NCBI GenBank assembly: GCA_003141275.1
Contig: PLLM01000089.1
Location: 323 to 49,020, forward strand
DNA from: Phycisphaerales bacterium
GTDB taxonomy: Bacteria; Planctomycetota; Phycisphaerae; Sedimentisphaerales; Anaerobacaceae
Direction: 5' to 3'
DNA: 48,698 nucleotides
Numbering within the stretch: the first letter of the stretch is position 1; the number at the start of each line of letters is the position of its first letter. Positions 35,418 to 43,900 of the stretch are shown here, one piece after another. A model generated the notes under the pieces. It had not been told where the DNA came from and made no database searches. It worked only from the letters and a program-made list of their open reading frames with translations. Made by a program: the position numbers and the translations under genes.

Positions 35418-35446
35418 ACTATAGATTTTCACAAACGACGTGTCAA
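35418..35446 (-). promoter_or_regulatory. Consensus sigma-70 promoter of the ABC ATPase operon
   Basis: Minus strand TTGACA, 17-bp spacer, TATAGT. Predicted start near 35411, leaving a leader of about 75 nt to the ATG at 35334. The promoter and about 30 bp beyond it are nearly identical to 36219-36247 and flank. Confidence 0.75.
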
Positions 35447-35466
35447 ACCTTTGTTTTGCTTTAAAA

Positions 35467-35493
35467 TTTAGCCCTGCTATTTATGGCAGGGTT
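35467..35493. repeat. REP-like hairpin between the unknown gene and the ABC operon
   Basis: TTTAG then CCCTGC / GCAGGG stem and GTTA end. It lies just upstream of the operon promoter. The rest of the 35335-35609 gap holds that promoter and a GCCCGCTTCGG repeat fragment near 35567. Confidence 0.65.
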
Positions 35494-35609
35494 ACTTCTC
35501 AAAATTACGATATACTACACGGAGCGACCTGTCTCGCCGTAGCCCTTGGCGAAGGGGGAAGCGACGGGCCCGCTTCGGCAATACTATCGACTACCAACTA
35601 ACGACTAAG

Positions 35610-36128
35610 TTAAATCTTTCTGCTGTCGTAGGCCCATTGCAAAAGGGCTTGTCTCTGTTTTCTTCGGCAGGAAATATCGCCCCTGCGGCAGTTTTTGCGT
35701 AACTGGCTGACGTGCCTTTTCATTGCTTTCCATCTGGCTATCTGCCTTTTGTCCTCCGCCGCAAGACGCCTTCCCATAAAATACCGGCAATACCACTGAA
35801 ACCATCCGCGGGGGTCGTCGGGATAAATCCATCCCTTTTCTCGCCACACGCCAAGCGGCTGGCTTGCGCTGACTTTGAAATAATTAAGGGCCGGGTCATG
35901 TTTGGCAGGGCTGAGTTTTGCTTTTTTAAACCATTCTCCCGGAAACTCCCCTCGGCAGTCGGTCATATACTTTCCTCCGAACACACCAAGCCGAAGCATC
36001 TCTTCAGGGGTAAGCTGCGGCTGAAAATCCGGGTCGAAATCCTTCCCGGCTCGCGACGTAATCTCGTAACGATAATTTTTCTGCATTTTATCGTTGACGA
36101 CAATTGTTTTGATTTTCGCAGATTTCAT
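35610..36128 (-). CDS. Conserved protein of unknown function
   Basis: 172 residues from the ATG at 36128. I do not recognise a named family, but the sequence looks strongly conserved: FQPQLTPEEMLRLGVFGGKY, CRGEFPGEWF, LGVWREKGWIYPDDPRGWFQWYCRYFMGRR and a Lys/Arg/Cys-rich end with CRRKQRQALLQWAYD. Rich in Trp, Tyr and Arg, without signal or membrane segments. The frame extends to 36233, but the promoter -10 (TATAGT) lies within those codons, so translation must begin later. The promoter is a twin of the one driving the ABC ATPase operon downstream. Confidence 0.75.
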   Translation of the reverse strand: MKSAKIKTIVVNDKMQKNYRYEITSRAGKDFDPDFQPQLTPEEMLRLGVFGGKYMTDCRGEFPGEWFKKAKLSPAKHDPALNYFKVSASQPLGVWREKGWIYPDDPRGWFQWYCRYFMGRRLAAEDKRQIARWKAMKRHVSQLRKNCRRGDISCRRKQRQALLQWAYDSRKI

Positions 36129-36218
36129 CGTTTCATCTTCAGGATAATGCAAAAATATGCACCGGCTTCCACACACTTCTATTTTTCCGGCCTTAAAATA
36201 ACTGTTTTCGCAAAACTC

Positions 36219-36247
36219 ACTATAGATTTTCACAAACGAGGTGTCAA
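36219..36247 (-). promoter_or_regulatory. Consensus sigma-70 promoter, twin of 35418-35446
   Basis: Minus strand TTGACA, 17-bp spacer, TATAGT. Differs from the other copy by a few bases over about 62 bp that continue to a shared AAGGCCGG downstream. Confidence 0.75.
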
Positions 36248-36285
36248 ACGTTAGTTTTGGTTGATTTCCCCGCCGTTTTCCGCTT

Positions 36286-36349
36286 CGTTTAGGATTTGAT
36301 ATTTTGGTGTTTTGAATTTGTTTAGGATTTAGAAATTAGTATTTAGGAT
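36286..36349. repeat. AT-rich heptamer-like array at the mtnA stop
   Basis: Degenerate 7-bp units around TTTAGGA / TTTAGAA / ATTAGTA. The mtnA stop codon (36343-36345) lies inside it. Confidence 0.7.
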
Positions 36350-37548
36350 TTCCACGCAAAATGCTTCGCTATCTTGCGTCCATTCGGCTTTTCAATCGCT
36401 CCACGCTCTGTAATAATCGCCGTGATATTTTCCGCGGGCGTAACATCAAACGCGGGATTGTAAATATCAACGCCCTCCGGCGTCATCTTTTTACTGCCGC
36501 AGAACCGAATCTCATCCGCTGAGCGTTGCTCGATAGGTATGTCTTTACCTGTCTTTGTCTTCAAATCAAAAGTGCTCGAAGGAGCAGCGATATAAAACGG
36601 AATTTTATGCGCCTTGGCGAGCACGCTCAGGCCATAAGTCCCCGTCTTATTTGCCGCGTCGCCGTTGGCGGCGATTCTGTCCGCACCTGTGATAACCATA
36701 TCGATTTTGCCTGCCCTCATCAGCGCAGCAGCCATATTATCGCAGATGACCGTCGTATCTATTTTGGCCCGTTTCAATTCCCACGCGGTCAAACGCGCAC
36801 CCTGTAATAATGGCCGGGTCTCATCGACAAATACCCTGAACTTTTTCCCTCGTTTTTTTGCTTCATACAGAACCGACAACGCCGTGCCCTGGCCAGCCGT
36901 CGCCAGCGCACCTGCGTTGCAATGCGTCAAAACTGAAATTGTGGCACGGCCATCTTGGCCGTGTTTCCACGGGCTGGAAGCCCGTGTTACAAACCTCGCG
37001 CCGTTAGCGCCGATTTTGCGGCACATCTCGATATCTTCCAGGCAAATATCATTCGCCTCTTTCAAAACCGCTTTGCGAAGCTCATTCAACGTCCCTGCCC
37101 GGTTTTCAGCGCATTTTACAACTCTGTCAATCGCCCATCGCAGGTTTACCGCCGTAGGCCGACTGCTCGCTAAATATTCGCAATCGCGTTTCAACAACTT
37201 CACCGCATGGCTTAGCCATCCCTGTTCGGGAGAGACCGCTGATATTTCCAACATCTGTCTTCTGTCCTCCGATTTCTGTCCTCCGTCTTCCGTCTTCTGT
37301 CTTCCGGTTCGACGTGCCCTGCGGTTAGCATCCTTCTGGAAAAATTCTTTTAATGATAAAACTGCCCCGTATGCCCCCGCAACCCCGATTGCCGGCGCTC
37401 CCCGAACAGCCAATGTCTTGATTGCGTCATATAACTGCTTAACATTGCAACAGCGAAGCGTTTTATACTCCCCCGGCAGTTTCCTCTGGTCGATGATTTC
37501 CAAATAGCCATCGACCCCGCCAACCCATTTTAACGTTTTTATCACCAT
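36343..37548 (-). CDS. mtnA: S-methyl-5-thioribose-1-phosphate isomerase with two repeat insertions
   Basis: Methionine-salvage enzyme converting methylthioribose-1-P to methylthioribulose-1-P. Family signatures: RGAPAIGVAGAYG (about 53), CNAGALATAG with the catalytic Cys (about 210), DETRPLLQGARLTAWEL (about 240) and GADRIAANGDAANKTGTY with the catalytic Asp (about 290). 401 residues versus about 345 usual. The excess is mostly two in-frame inserts encoded by dispersed repeats: residues about 81-99 (TGRQKTEDGGQKSEDRRQ) and about 187-203 (ASSPWKHGQDGRA). Both fall between conserved blocks, so activity may be kept. Start 37548 (AGGA 8 nt upstream) chosen; the frame extends to 37659 through repeat sequence. 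Confidence 0.92.
   Translation of the reverse strand: MVIKTLKWVGGVDGYLEIIDQRKLPGEYKTLRCCNVKQLYDAIKTLAVRGAPAIGVAGAYGAVLSLKEFFQKDANRRARRTGRQKTEDGGQKSEDRRQMLEISAVSPEQGWLSHAVKLLKRDCEYLASSRPTAVNLRWAIDRVVKCAENRAGTLNELRKAVLKEANDICLEDIEMCRKIGANGARFVTRASSPWKHGQDGRATISVLTHCNAGALATAGQGTALSVLYEAKKRGKKFRVFVDETRPLLQGARLTAWELKRAKIDTTVICDNMAAALMRAGKIDMVITGADRIAANGDAANKTGTYGLSVLAKAHKIPFYIAAPSSTFDLKTKTGKDIPIEQRSADEIRFCGSKKMTPEGVDIYNPAFDVTPAENITAIITERGAIEKPNGRKIAKHFAWKS
36941..36990. repeat. Dispersed repeat inserted in-frame in mtnA
   Basis: Two hairpins in tandem (CACGGCCA..TGGCCGTG and CACGGGCT..AGCCCGTG). Minus-strand translation ASSPWKHGQDGRA is unrelated to the MtnA family. Confidence 0.75.
37253..37308. 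repeat. Heptamer array inside mtnA
   Basis: Eight units of TTCTGTC / TTCCGTC / CTCCGTC type, the same family as 19205-19253, here translated on the minus strand as QKTEDGGQKSEDRRQ. Confidence 0.9.
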
Positions 37549-37629
37549 TGCCTCATTCCTTGTTAAAAATTGACGCCTCCCAAAAGGGATGGCCAAGCCC
37601 ATTGCGTCATCCCCTCGTAGCGAAGCGAA

Positions 37630-37654
37630 GATCCCCGCATGTCTTTGGCGGGGA
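37630..37654. repeat. 25-bp dispersed repeat
   Basis: Identical over 25 bp to 31512-31536 (hairpin TCCCCGC..GCGGGGA), same orientation, inside related GAAGCGA-rich flanks; lies between mtnA and uvrA. Confidence 0.85.
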
Positions 37655-37725
37655 GCCAAGCTTCTTTGGTTTTGAAACAGGGGACCCAGTTCAAAATACC
37701 ATCGCGCAGCGAATCCACAACTAAA

Positions 37726-37753
37726 GACTCAAAACTCAACACTCAAAACTAAA
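37726..37753. repeat. AACTCAA-type heptamer array at the uvrA stop
   Basis: Four 7-bp units (GACTCAA, AACTCAA, CACTCAA, AACTAAA). The uvrA stop codon (37749-37751) is in the last unit. Confidence 0.8.
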
Positions 37754-40634
37754 TACTCTTTTCTGCCTTCGCATCATCTTCCAGTTTTTTCCTGAGGTAT
37801 TTGCCCGTATAGCTAATCTCATTTTTGGTAATTTCCTCAGGCGTTCCCGTCGCGACAACCGTTCCGCCCGCCTCGCCGCCCTCAGGGCCAAGGTCGATTA
37901 TGTAATCCGCCATCTTTACTACGTCGAGATTATGTTCGATAACAACGACGGTATTGCCCATATCAACAAGTCGCTGCAGAACATTGAGCAGGTTATGAAT
38001 ATCCGCGAAGTGCAGCCCCGTTGTCGGCTCGTCGAGAACGTATAGTGTATGCCCCGTTGCCGCCTTGCCAAGTTCCGTCGCGAGCTTCACTCGCTGCGCC
38101 TCACCCCCCGACAAAGTTGTCGATGGCTGACCAAGCGTTACATATCCAAGACCCACGTCGTTGAGCATTTTCAGCAGGCGTATGACCGTCGGGAAGTTCG
38201 CGAAAAACTCAAGCGACTCCTCAATCCGCATATCCAGCACGTCGGCTATATTCTTACCCTTATAAGTTACTTCCAGCGTTTCCGGGTTATAGCGTTTGCC
38301 CTTACACTGTTGGCAAGTTACATACACGTCCGGAAGGAAGTGCATCTCAATTACCATTGTCCCCTGGCCCTTGCAGTATTCGCAGCGGCCGCCTTTGGTA
38401 TTGAAGCTGAAACGCCCAGGCTTATAGCCGCGAATTTTCGCCTCGCGCGTCTTGGCGAACAGCTTGCGAATATCATCGAGAGCGCCGGTATAAGTCGCGG
38501 GGTTACTCCGGGGGGTCTTGCCGATAGGCGACTGGTCAATCTGAATTACCTTGTCAATCTGCGTTATGCCGAGGATGCTTTTGTGTTTCCCGGGATGTTC
38601 GCGGGAACCGTATAACCGTTTTCGCAGCGCCGTCATCAATATCTGATTAACCAGCGTGCTTTTGCCTGAGCCGGATACACCGGTAACGCAGACAAAAACG
38701 CCGAGGGGGAATTTAACGTCGATATCTTTGAGATTGTGCTCCGCTGCGCCTTTTACCTCGACGCATTTACGAAGATTGTATTTGCGTCTCCTTGGCCGCA
38801 GCCCGATTCTCTTTCTGCCTCCGAGATAATCGCCCGTAAGCGACCTCGTGCAGTTTATAACGTCCTGCAATGTTCCTTCGACGACCAGCTCCCCGCCATG
38901 AGCGCCCGCCGCAGGCCCTATGTCAACGATATGCTCGGCGCTCTTTATAACATCTTCATCGTGTTCGACCACGATAACGGTGTTGCCTATCTTCACAAGC
39001 TTCTGCAATATGCCAAGCAGCCGGTCATTGTCCCGCTTGTGAAGTCCTATCGTCGGCTCATCGAGAACATAGCAAACGCCCACAAGCCCGCTTCCCACCT
39101 GCGTTGCCAATCGTATCCGCTGTGCCTCGCCGCCGGCCAATGTTCCGCTTCTGCGGTCAAGCGTGAGATACCCCAGCCCCACGTCAAACATAAAGCCGAG
39201 TCGCGCTTTTACCTCTTTCAATATCTGTTCGGCTATCACCGCCTTTTCTTTTTCGAGCTTGAGCTTGTTGAAAAACTCCTGTGCCTTCTCTATGCTCATC
39301 ATCGACAACTGATGAATGTTTTTGCCGCCTACTGTTACCGCTATCGCCTCGGGCCGCAACCTTGCCCCATCGCACGCGGTGCAGGGCTGTTCGCCGAAAT
39401 AACTGTGCAGCCGTTCTTTGACGTATTCGCTGTCGGTCGCCTTCCACCTCCGCATAAGGTTCGGGATGACGCCCTCGAACCAGACGCCGTATTTTTCCTC
39501 GTCTTCCTTATTCGTGCCGTTCATCAGGAGCCGTTTTATCTCATCGGGCAGATGCCCGAAAGGCACCGTCTTATCTACGCCGAAATCTCTGCAAAATCTT
39601 TTCACTAAGCGGTTATAAAAAATGTTCATCCGCTTGCCGCCCTTGCGCCATGCGTCAATCGCACCGTTTTCCAGCGACCTGGTTTTATCAGGCACAATCA
39701 GTTCCGCGTCAAATTCCAGGATTGTCCCCAGGCCGTCGCAGCTCTTGCACGCCCCGAATGGGCTGTTAAAGCTGAATAACCTCGGCGATAACTCCTCCAG
39801 CGATGCCTCGGGATGCTCCGCGCAGGCGAACTTCTCGCTGTATATCGACTCGGTCCATTTGTCGTTACTCTGCCCGCCTGCTCTTGGCGAAACCGAAGGG
39901 GCCGGCTCCTGGAACAGCACAACGACTATTCCATCGGCCAGCTTCAATGCCGTCTCAACGGAGTCGGCCAGCCGGACCCGGACCGAGTCATTTATAACCA
40001 GCCGGTCAACCACAGCGGCGATACTGTGCTTTTTGTTCTTGTCCAGCACGGGGACATTTTTGATATCGTAAATTGTCCCGTCAACGCGCACACGCACAAA
40101 TCCCTCTCGCTGTATGGTGCTGAAAATGTCCTTGTGCTCGCCCTTTTTGCCGCGAATCAACGGCGCGCAAATCTGGACTTTTGTTCCCGCGGGCCTGCTG
40201 ATTATCCAATCGACAATCTGCGACGAATGCTGGCTGGTAATCTCTTTGCCGCAAACCCGGCAGTGTGGCGTGCCGACGCGGGCGAACAGCAATCGTAAAT
40301 AATCATAAATCTCTGTTGTCGTCGCAACCGTCGAGCGCGGATTGGCCGATGCGCTGCGCTGTTCAATCGCAATCGTCGGCGGCAATCCCGTTATCTCAAC
40401 CACCGCGGGCTTTTGCATCTGCTCCAAAAACTGTCTCGCATAAGAACTCAGCGATTCGACATATTTTCGTCTGCCCTCCGCGTAAATAGTATCGAACGCC
40501 AGCGAGCTTTTGCCTGAGCCGCTTATGCCGGTGATGGCGACTAATTTATCGCGTGGTATGCTCAAGCTGATGTTCTTGAGGTTATGCTCCGCCGCACCGG
40601 TTATTTTGATGACCTTTTCGCCCAGTTCGCCCAT
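37749..40634 (-). CDS. uvrA: Excinuclease ABC subunit A
   Basis: Damage-recognition ATPase of nucleotide excision repair. 961 residues. Two ABC modules: first Walker A GISGSGKSS (about 36), first zinc finger (CKSCDGLG region about 285), signature LSGGEAQRIRLATQVG-like block (about 500); second Walker A GVSGSGKST (about 660), second zinc finger CEYCKGQG..CQQCKGKRY (about 755-785), signature LSGGEAQRVKLATELG and Walker B LYVLDEPTTGLH. RBS AAGG 7 nt before the ATG. About 80 bp of repeats separate it from mtnA. No LexA-type operator was recognised. Confidence 0.97.
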   Translation of the reverse strand: MGELGEKVIKITGAAEHNLKNISLSIPRDKLVAITGISGSGKSSLAFDTIYAEGRRKYVESLSSYARQFLEQMQKPAVVEITGLPPTIAIEQRSASANPRSTVATTTEIYDYLRLLFARVGTPHCRVCGKEITSQHSSQIVDWIISRPAGTKVQICAPLIRGKKGEHKDIFSTIQREGFVRVRVDGTIYDIKNVPVLDKNKKHSIAAVVDRLVINDSVRVRLADSVETALKLADGIVVVLFQEPAPSVSPRAGGQSNDKWTESIYSEKFACAEHPEASLEELSPRLFSFNSPFGACKSCDGLGTILEFDAELIVPDKTRSLENGAIDAWRKGGKRMNIFYNRLVKRFCRDFGVDKTVPFGHLPDEIKRLLMNGTNKEDEEKYGVWFEGVIPNLMRRWKATDSEYVKERLHSYFGEQPCTACDGARLRPEAIAVTVGGKNIHQLSMMSIEKAQEFFNKLKLEKEKAVIAEQILKEVKARLGFMFDVGLGYLTLDRRSGTLAGGEAQRIRLATQVGSGLVGVCYVLDEPTIGLHKRDNDRLLGILQKLVKIGNTVIVVEHDEDVIKSAEHIVDIGPAAGAHGGELVVEGTLQDVINCTRSLTGDYLGGRKRIGLRPRRRKYNLRKCVEVKGAAEHNLKDIDVKFPLGVFVCVTGVSGSGKSTLVNQILMTALRKRLYGSREHPGKHKSILGITQIDKVIQIDQSPIGKTPRSNPATYTGALDDIRKLFAKTREAKIRGYKPGRFSFNTKGGRCEYCKGQGTMVIEMHFLPDVYVTCQQCKGKRYNPETLEVTYKGKNIADVLDMRIEESLEFFANFPTVIRLLKMLNDVGLGYVTLGQPSTTLSGGEAQRVKLATELGKAATGHTLYVLDEPTTGLHFADIHNLLNVLQRLVDMGNTVVVIEHNLDVVKMADYIIDLGPEGGEAGGTVVATGTPEEITKNEISYTGKYLRKKLEDDAKAEKSI

Positions 40635-40951
40635 TATGATACCTTCGCAACTATAATGCCAAAATTCATTGATAATCCAAACTTATCATTGTAGCAAAAA
40701 CGAGCCACAGATTACACGGTTTTTTTGCCACCAAGGCACAAAGACACTAAGAATTTCTAACCACGGATTCACCCCGTGAGATAGGCAAAGCCGCCATCTA
40801 ACGGGGTTAACACAGATTAACACGGATTTTTGTTAGCCGCGAAAAAAGCTTGTATTCTTTGTCGGCCTATTATATACTACTATGTTGTGGTTGACGGGTA
40901 TAGAAGGCCACATTTCATCTACTGTCTGAATAGAACTTGGAGGAGAGCAAG
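40635..40951. other. Spacer between divergent uvrA and the GLUG gene
   Basis: No gene. Holds a diverged copy of the CCACAGATTACACGG / AACCACGGATTCAC repeat family (about 40702-40830) and the plus-strand promoter at 40850-40878. Confidence 0.7.
40850..40878 (+). promoter_or_regulatory. Probable promoter of the GLUG/dockerin gene
   Basis: TTGTAT, 17-bp spacer, TATACT, about 70 bp upstream of the predicted start. Confidence 0.5.
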
Positions 40952-43900
40952 ATTAAAACCGGAACAACATTTATTCTGTCCCTTGCCGCCATACTAACCC
41001 TTGCGGCTGGCAGTGCCTTCGGCGCATATAGCGGCGGGACAGGCGAGCCGAACACCCCCTACCAAATCGCCAATAAAGATGATTTATTGGCTTTGGCCGC
41101 CAATACGGCGGATTACGGCAAATGCTTTATCCTGACAGCGAATATTGATATGCAAGGGCAGGTCTTTACAAAGGCAATTATTGCCGCTGATACCGATTTG
41201 AACAGTACTTTTCACGGAACGGTCTTTACGGGGACTTTTGACGGCAACGGGCATAAAATCGCACATTTTACTATAAATGGTAATGACTACCTTGGCTTAT
41301 TCGGCTGTATCAGCAGCGGCGGCTCGGTCAAGAATCTTGGTCTTGAGAATTGTTCTGTCAGCGGTTCTGATTATGTCGGCGGGCTGGTGGGAGCAAACGG
41401 CGGCAACATCGATAGCAGCATCACCAATTGCTATTCAACCGGTTTTATCAGCGGTTCTTCTTATGTCGGCGGACTAGTTGGTTTAAATTACGTCAGCATC
41501 ACCAATTGCTATTCAATAGGTACTGTCAGCGGCTCTTCTTATGTCGGCGGTTTAGTGGGCAGCAGTAATCATTACGGCATCAGTATCACCAACTGCTATT
41601 CAACGTGTCAGGTTAGCGGTTCTTCTATTGTCAGCGGTCTGGTGGGACGGAATTGTAGCAGTATCAGCAATTGCTATTCAACAGGTACGGTTAGCGGTTC
41701 TTCCGATTCTCAATATATTGGCGGGCTGGTGGGAATTAATAGTGCCGATAGCCAACTTGTTACCGGCAGTATCAGCAACTGCTATTCAACGGGTACTGTC
41801 AGCGGTGGTTCTAATTCTTTTTATGTTGGCGGTTTGGTGGGAGCAAACGGCGGCACTATCAGCAACTGCTATTCCATCGTTTCGGTCAGCGGCGATTCCA
41901 ATTCTTCAGAGGTCGGCGGACTGGTGGGGGACAACGGCCACGGCATTGTCAGTAACTGCTATTCAATGGGTACTGTCAGCGGTGGTTCTAATTCTTTTTA
42001 TGTTGGCGGTTTGGTGGGAGCCAACAACGGTGGCACTATTAGCAACTGTTATTCCACGGGCACGACTAGCGGTTCTGGCTGTGTCGGCGGACTGGTGGGA
42101 TACAAGTGGGCCGGCAACATCAGCAATTGCTCTTCGACGGGTCAGGTCAGTGGTACCAGTGACGTTGGCGGGCTAGTGGGAGGTGGTGCCGGCGGCAGTA
42201 TCACCAATTGCCATTCAACGGGTCAAGTCAGCAGTCCTTCTGGCGGAGGCGGCGGTTTGGTGGGATATAATGGTGGCGGCGGCGGGATCAGCAGCTGTTA
42301 TTCAACGAGTACTGTCAGCGGCGGTTCTAATTCAGGAGGTATCGGCGGTTTAGTGGGATACAACGAGTGGGGTAACATCAGCAACTGCTATTCAACGGGT
42401 ACTGTCAGCGGCAATTATGGAGTCGGCGGTCTGGTGGGAATCAACGACGGTAGTGTTAGCAATTGTTATTCGATAGGTGCGGTCAGCGGCCAAAGCGATA
42501 TCGGCGGTCTAGTGGGTATCAACTACCGCCTAGATCAGATCAACAATTGCTATTCGACAGGTATGGTCAGCGGCACTGAGTATGTTGGAGGTTTCGTGGG
42601 ATATCATTATTTTGACGGTTGGTACCCAGATGTTTTTTCGGGCAATTTCTGGGATATACAGACTTCCGGGCAAACGGTTGGTATTGGAAATGGTGCATCA
42701 GACGGTGTTTCGGGCATGACAACCTCACAAATGAAAACGCTTTCGACGTTTACCTCGGCAGGATGGAATTTTGCTAATGTTTGGAATATTATAGAAGGTC
42801 AAACCTATCCTTTTCTAAGAGGAGTCGGTTGGTCAGCAAGTCAGCCGCCAGCTGACCCGCCTGCCCCCAACATACCGCCTATAGGCGAACGTATTGAACC
42901 AAACGAACCCGGCAAAAATAAGCTTATTGTACTCGTTCACGGTTGGGTGCCGCTTCTTGATTTTGGGTGGATTACTCCTGGAAAAGAAACCGACTGGCCT
43001 ATCGAAATGTCCAATGCTTTATGGGATATGATTCATAGCGGGCAAATAGATTCTTCCTGGACTGTATTGCCTTGGGGCTGGTATGACAGAGCATTACAAT
43101 ATTCTCCTGACCTTGCTTTAGTGGAAGGAATAGAACAGGGCAAATTATTGGCAGATAGCATTGCCGACCCCAATAATCCCAACAAGTGGCAGCATGTTCA
43201 CTTTATTGCTCACTCCGCCGGTTCGGCAGTGATAGCCGCTGCCGCCAGTGAACTGGTTTACCAAAGATTAAAAGGTAAATTTTCTGGTACCATTCATCTG
43301 ACATTTCTCGACCCTTATACTCCCCTCGGCGAGGAAAATACATACGGAATGACTCTCGGCGCTAATGACTGGGCAGATAATTATTATACGGTTGACAGAT
43401 GGGGCAATTGGAATCTATCCACTTGGTCGGATACACTTTTTCGTTGGACGTCTAAGGATTTCAAATATGCACACAACGTAAATATATCTGAAAAAGACCC
43501 GGGCTTAAACTACCATGATTTTCCCCATCAGTGGTATTATGCTACTATTACCGGCAACTATCCTAACAATGGGAATCTTGGCGATGATAATCTATTTGAA
43601 GGCCGCAGATATGGCTTTCCTCGTAGTCGTGAGGCTGGTGAGTCTAATTGGTTGGAAAGTCTCGGCTTGCCGGAGAATGTTACTATCGGTGCGCCTCTTT
43701 TACGAGACAAAGTGCTTAAGGCAACGAAAAAAGTAACACAATCCCTTGCGGAAAGTTATATTAAAGCGAATAAACCCGGCGCAGTGTCTAATGTTGGAGG
43801 CATTTTGCAGATGTTCACACAATCGCCGGTGTGGGCGCATATACGGGTCGAGATGCCGCAGATGACCAATTACATAAAATTCACATATCAGTTCGATGGC

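Noticed and set aside
36129-36233. N-terminal extension of the 172-aa protein
   Set aside because: These codons contain the -10 element of the consensus promoter, so they would not be in the transcript.
36665-37507. 280-codon plus-strand frame opposite mtnA
   Set aside because: Antisense of a clear MtnA with family signatures; composition is that of a shadow frame.
37549-37659. N-terminal extension of mtnA
   Set aside because: Encoded by the 25-bp dispersed repeat and its flank; the RBS and family N-terminus fit 37548.
38736-39608. 290-codon plus-strand frame inside uvrA
   Set aside because: Antisense shadow of a conserved UvrA region; no family motifs or RBS.
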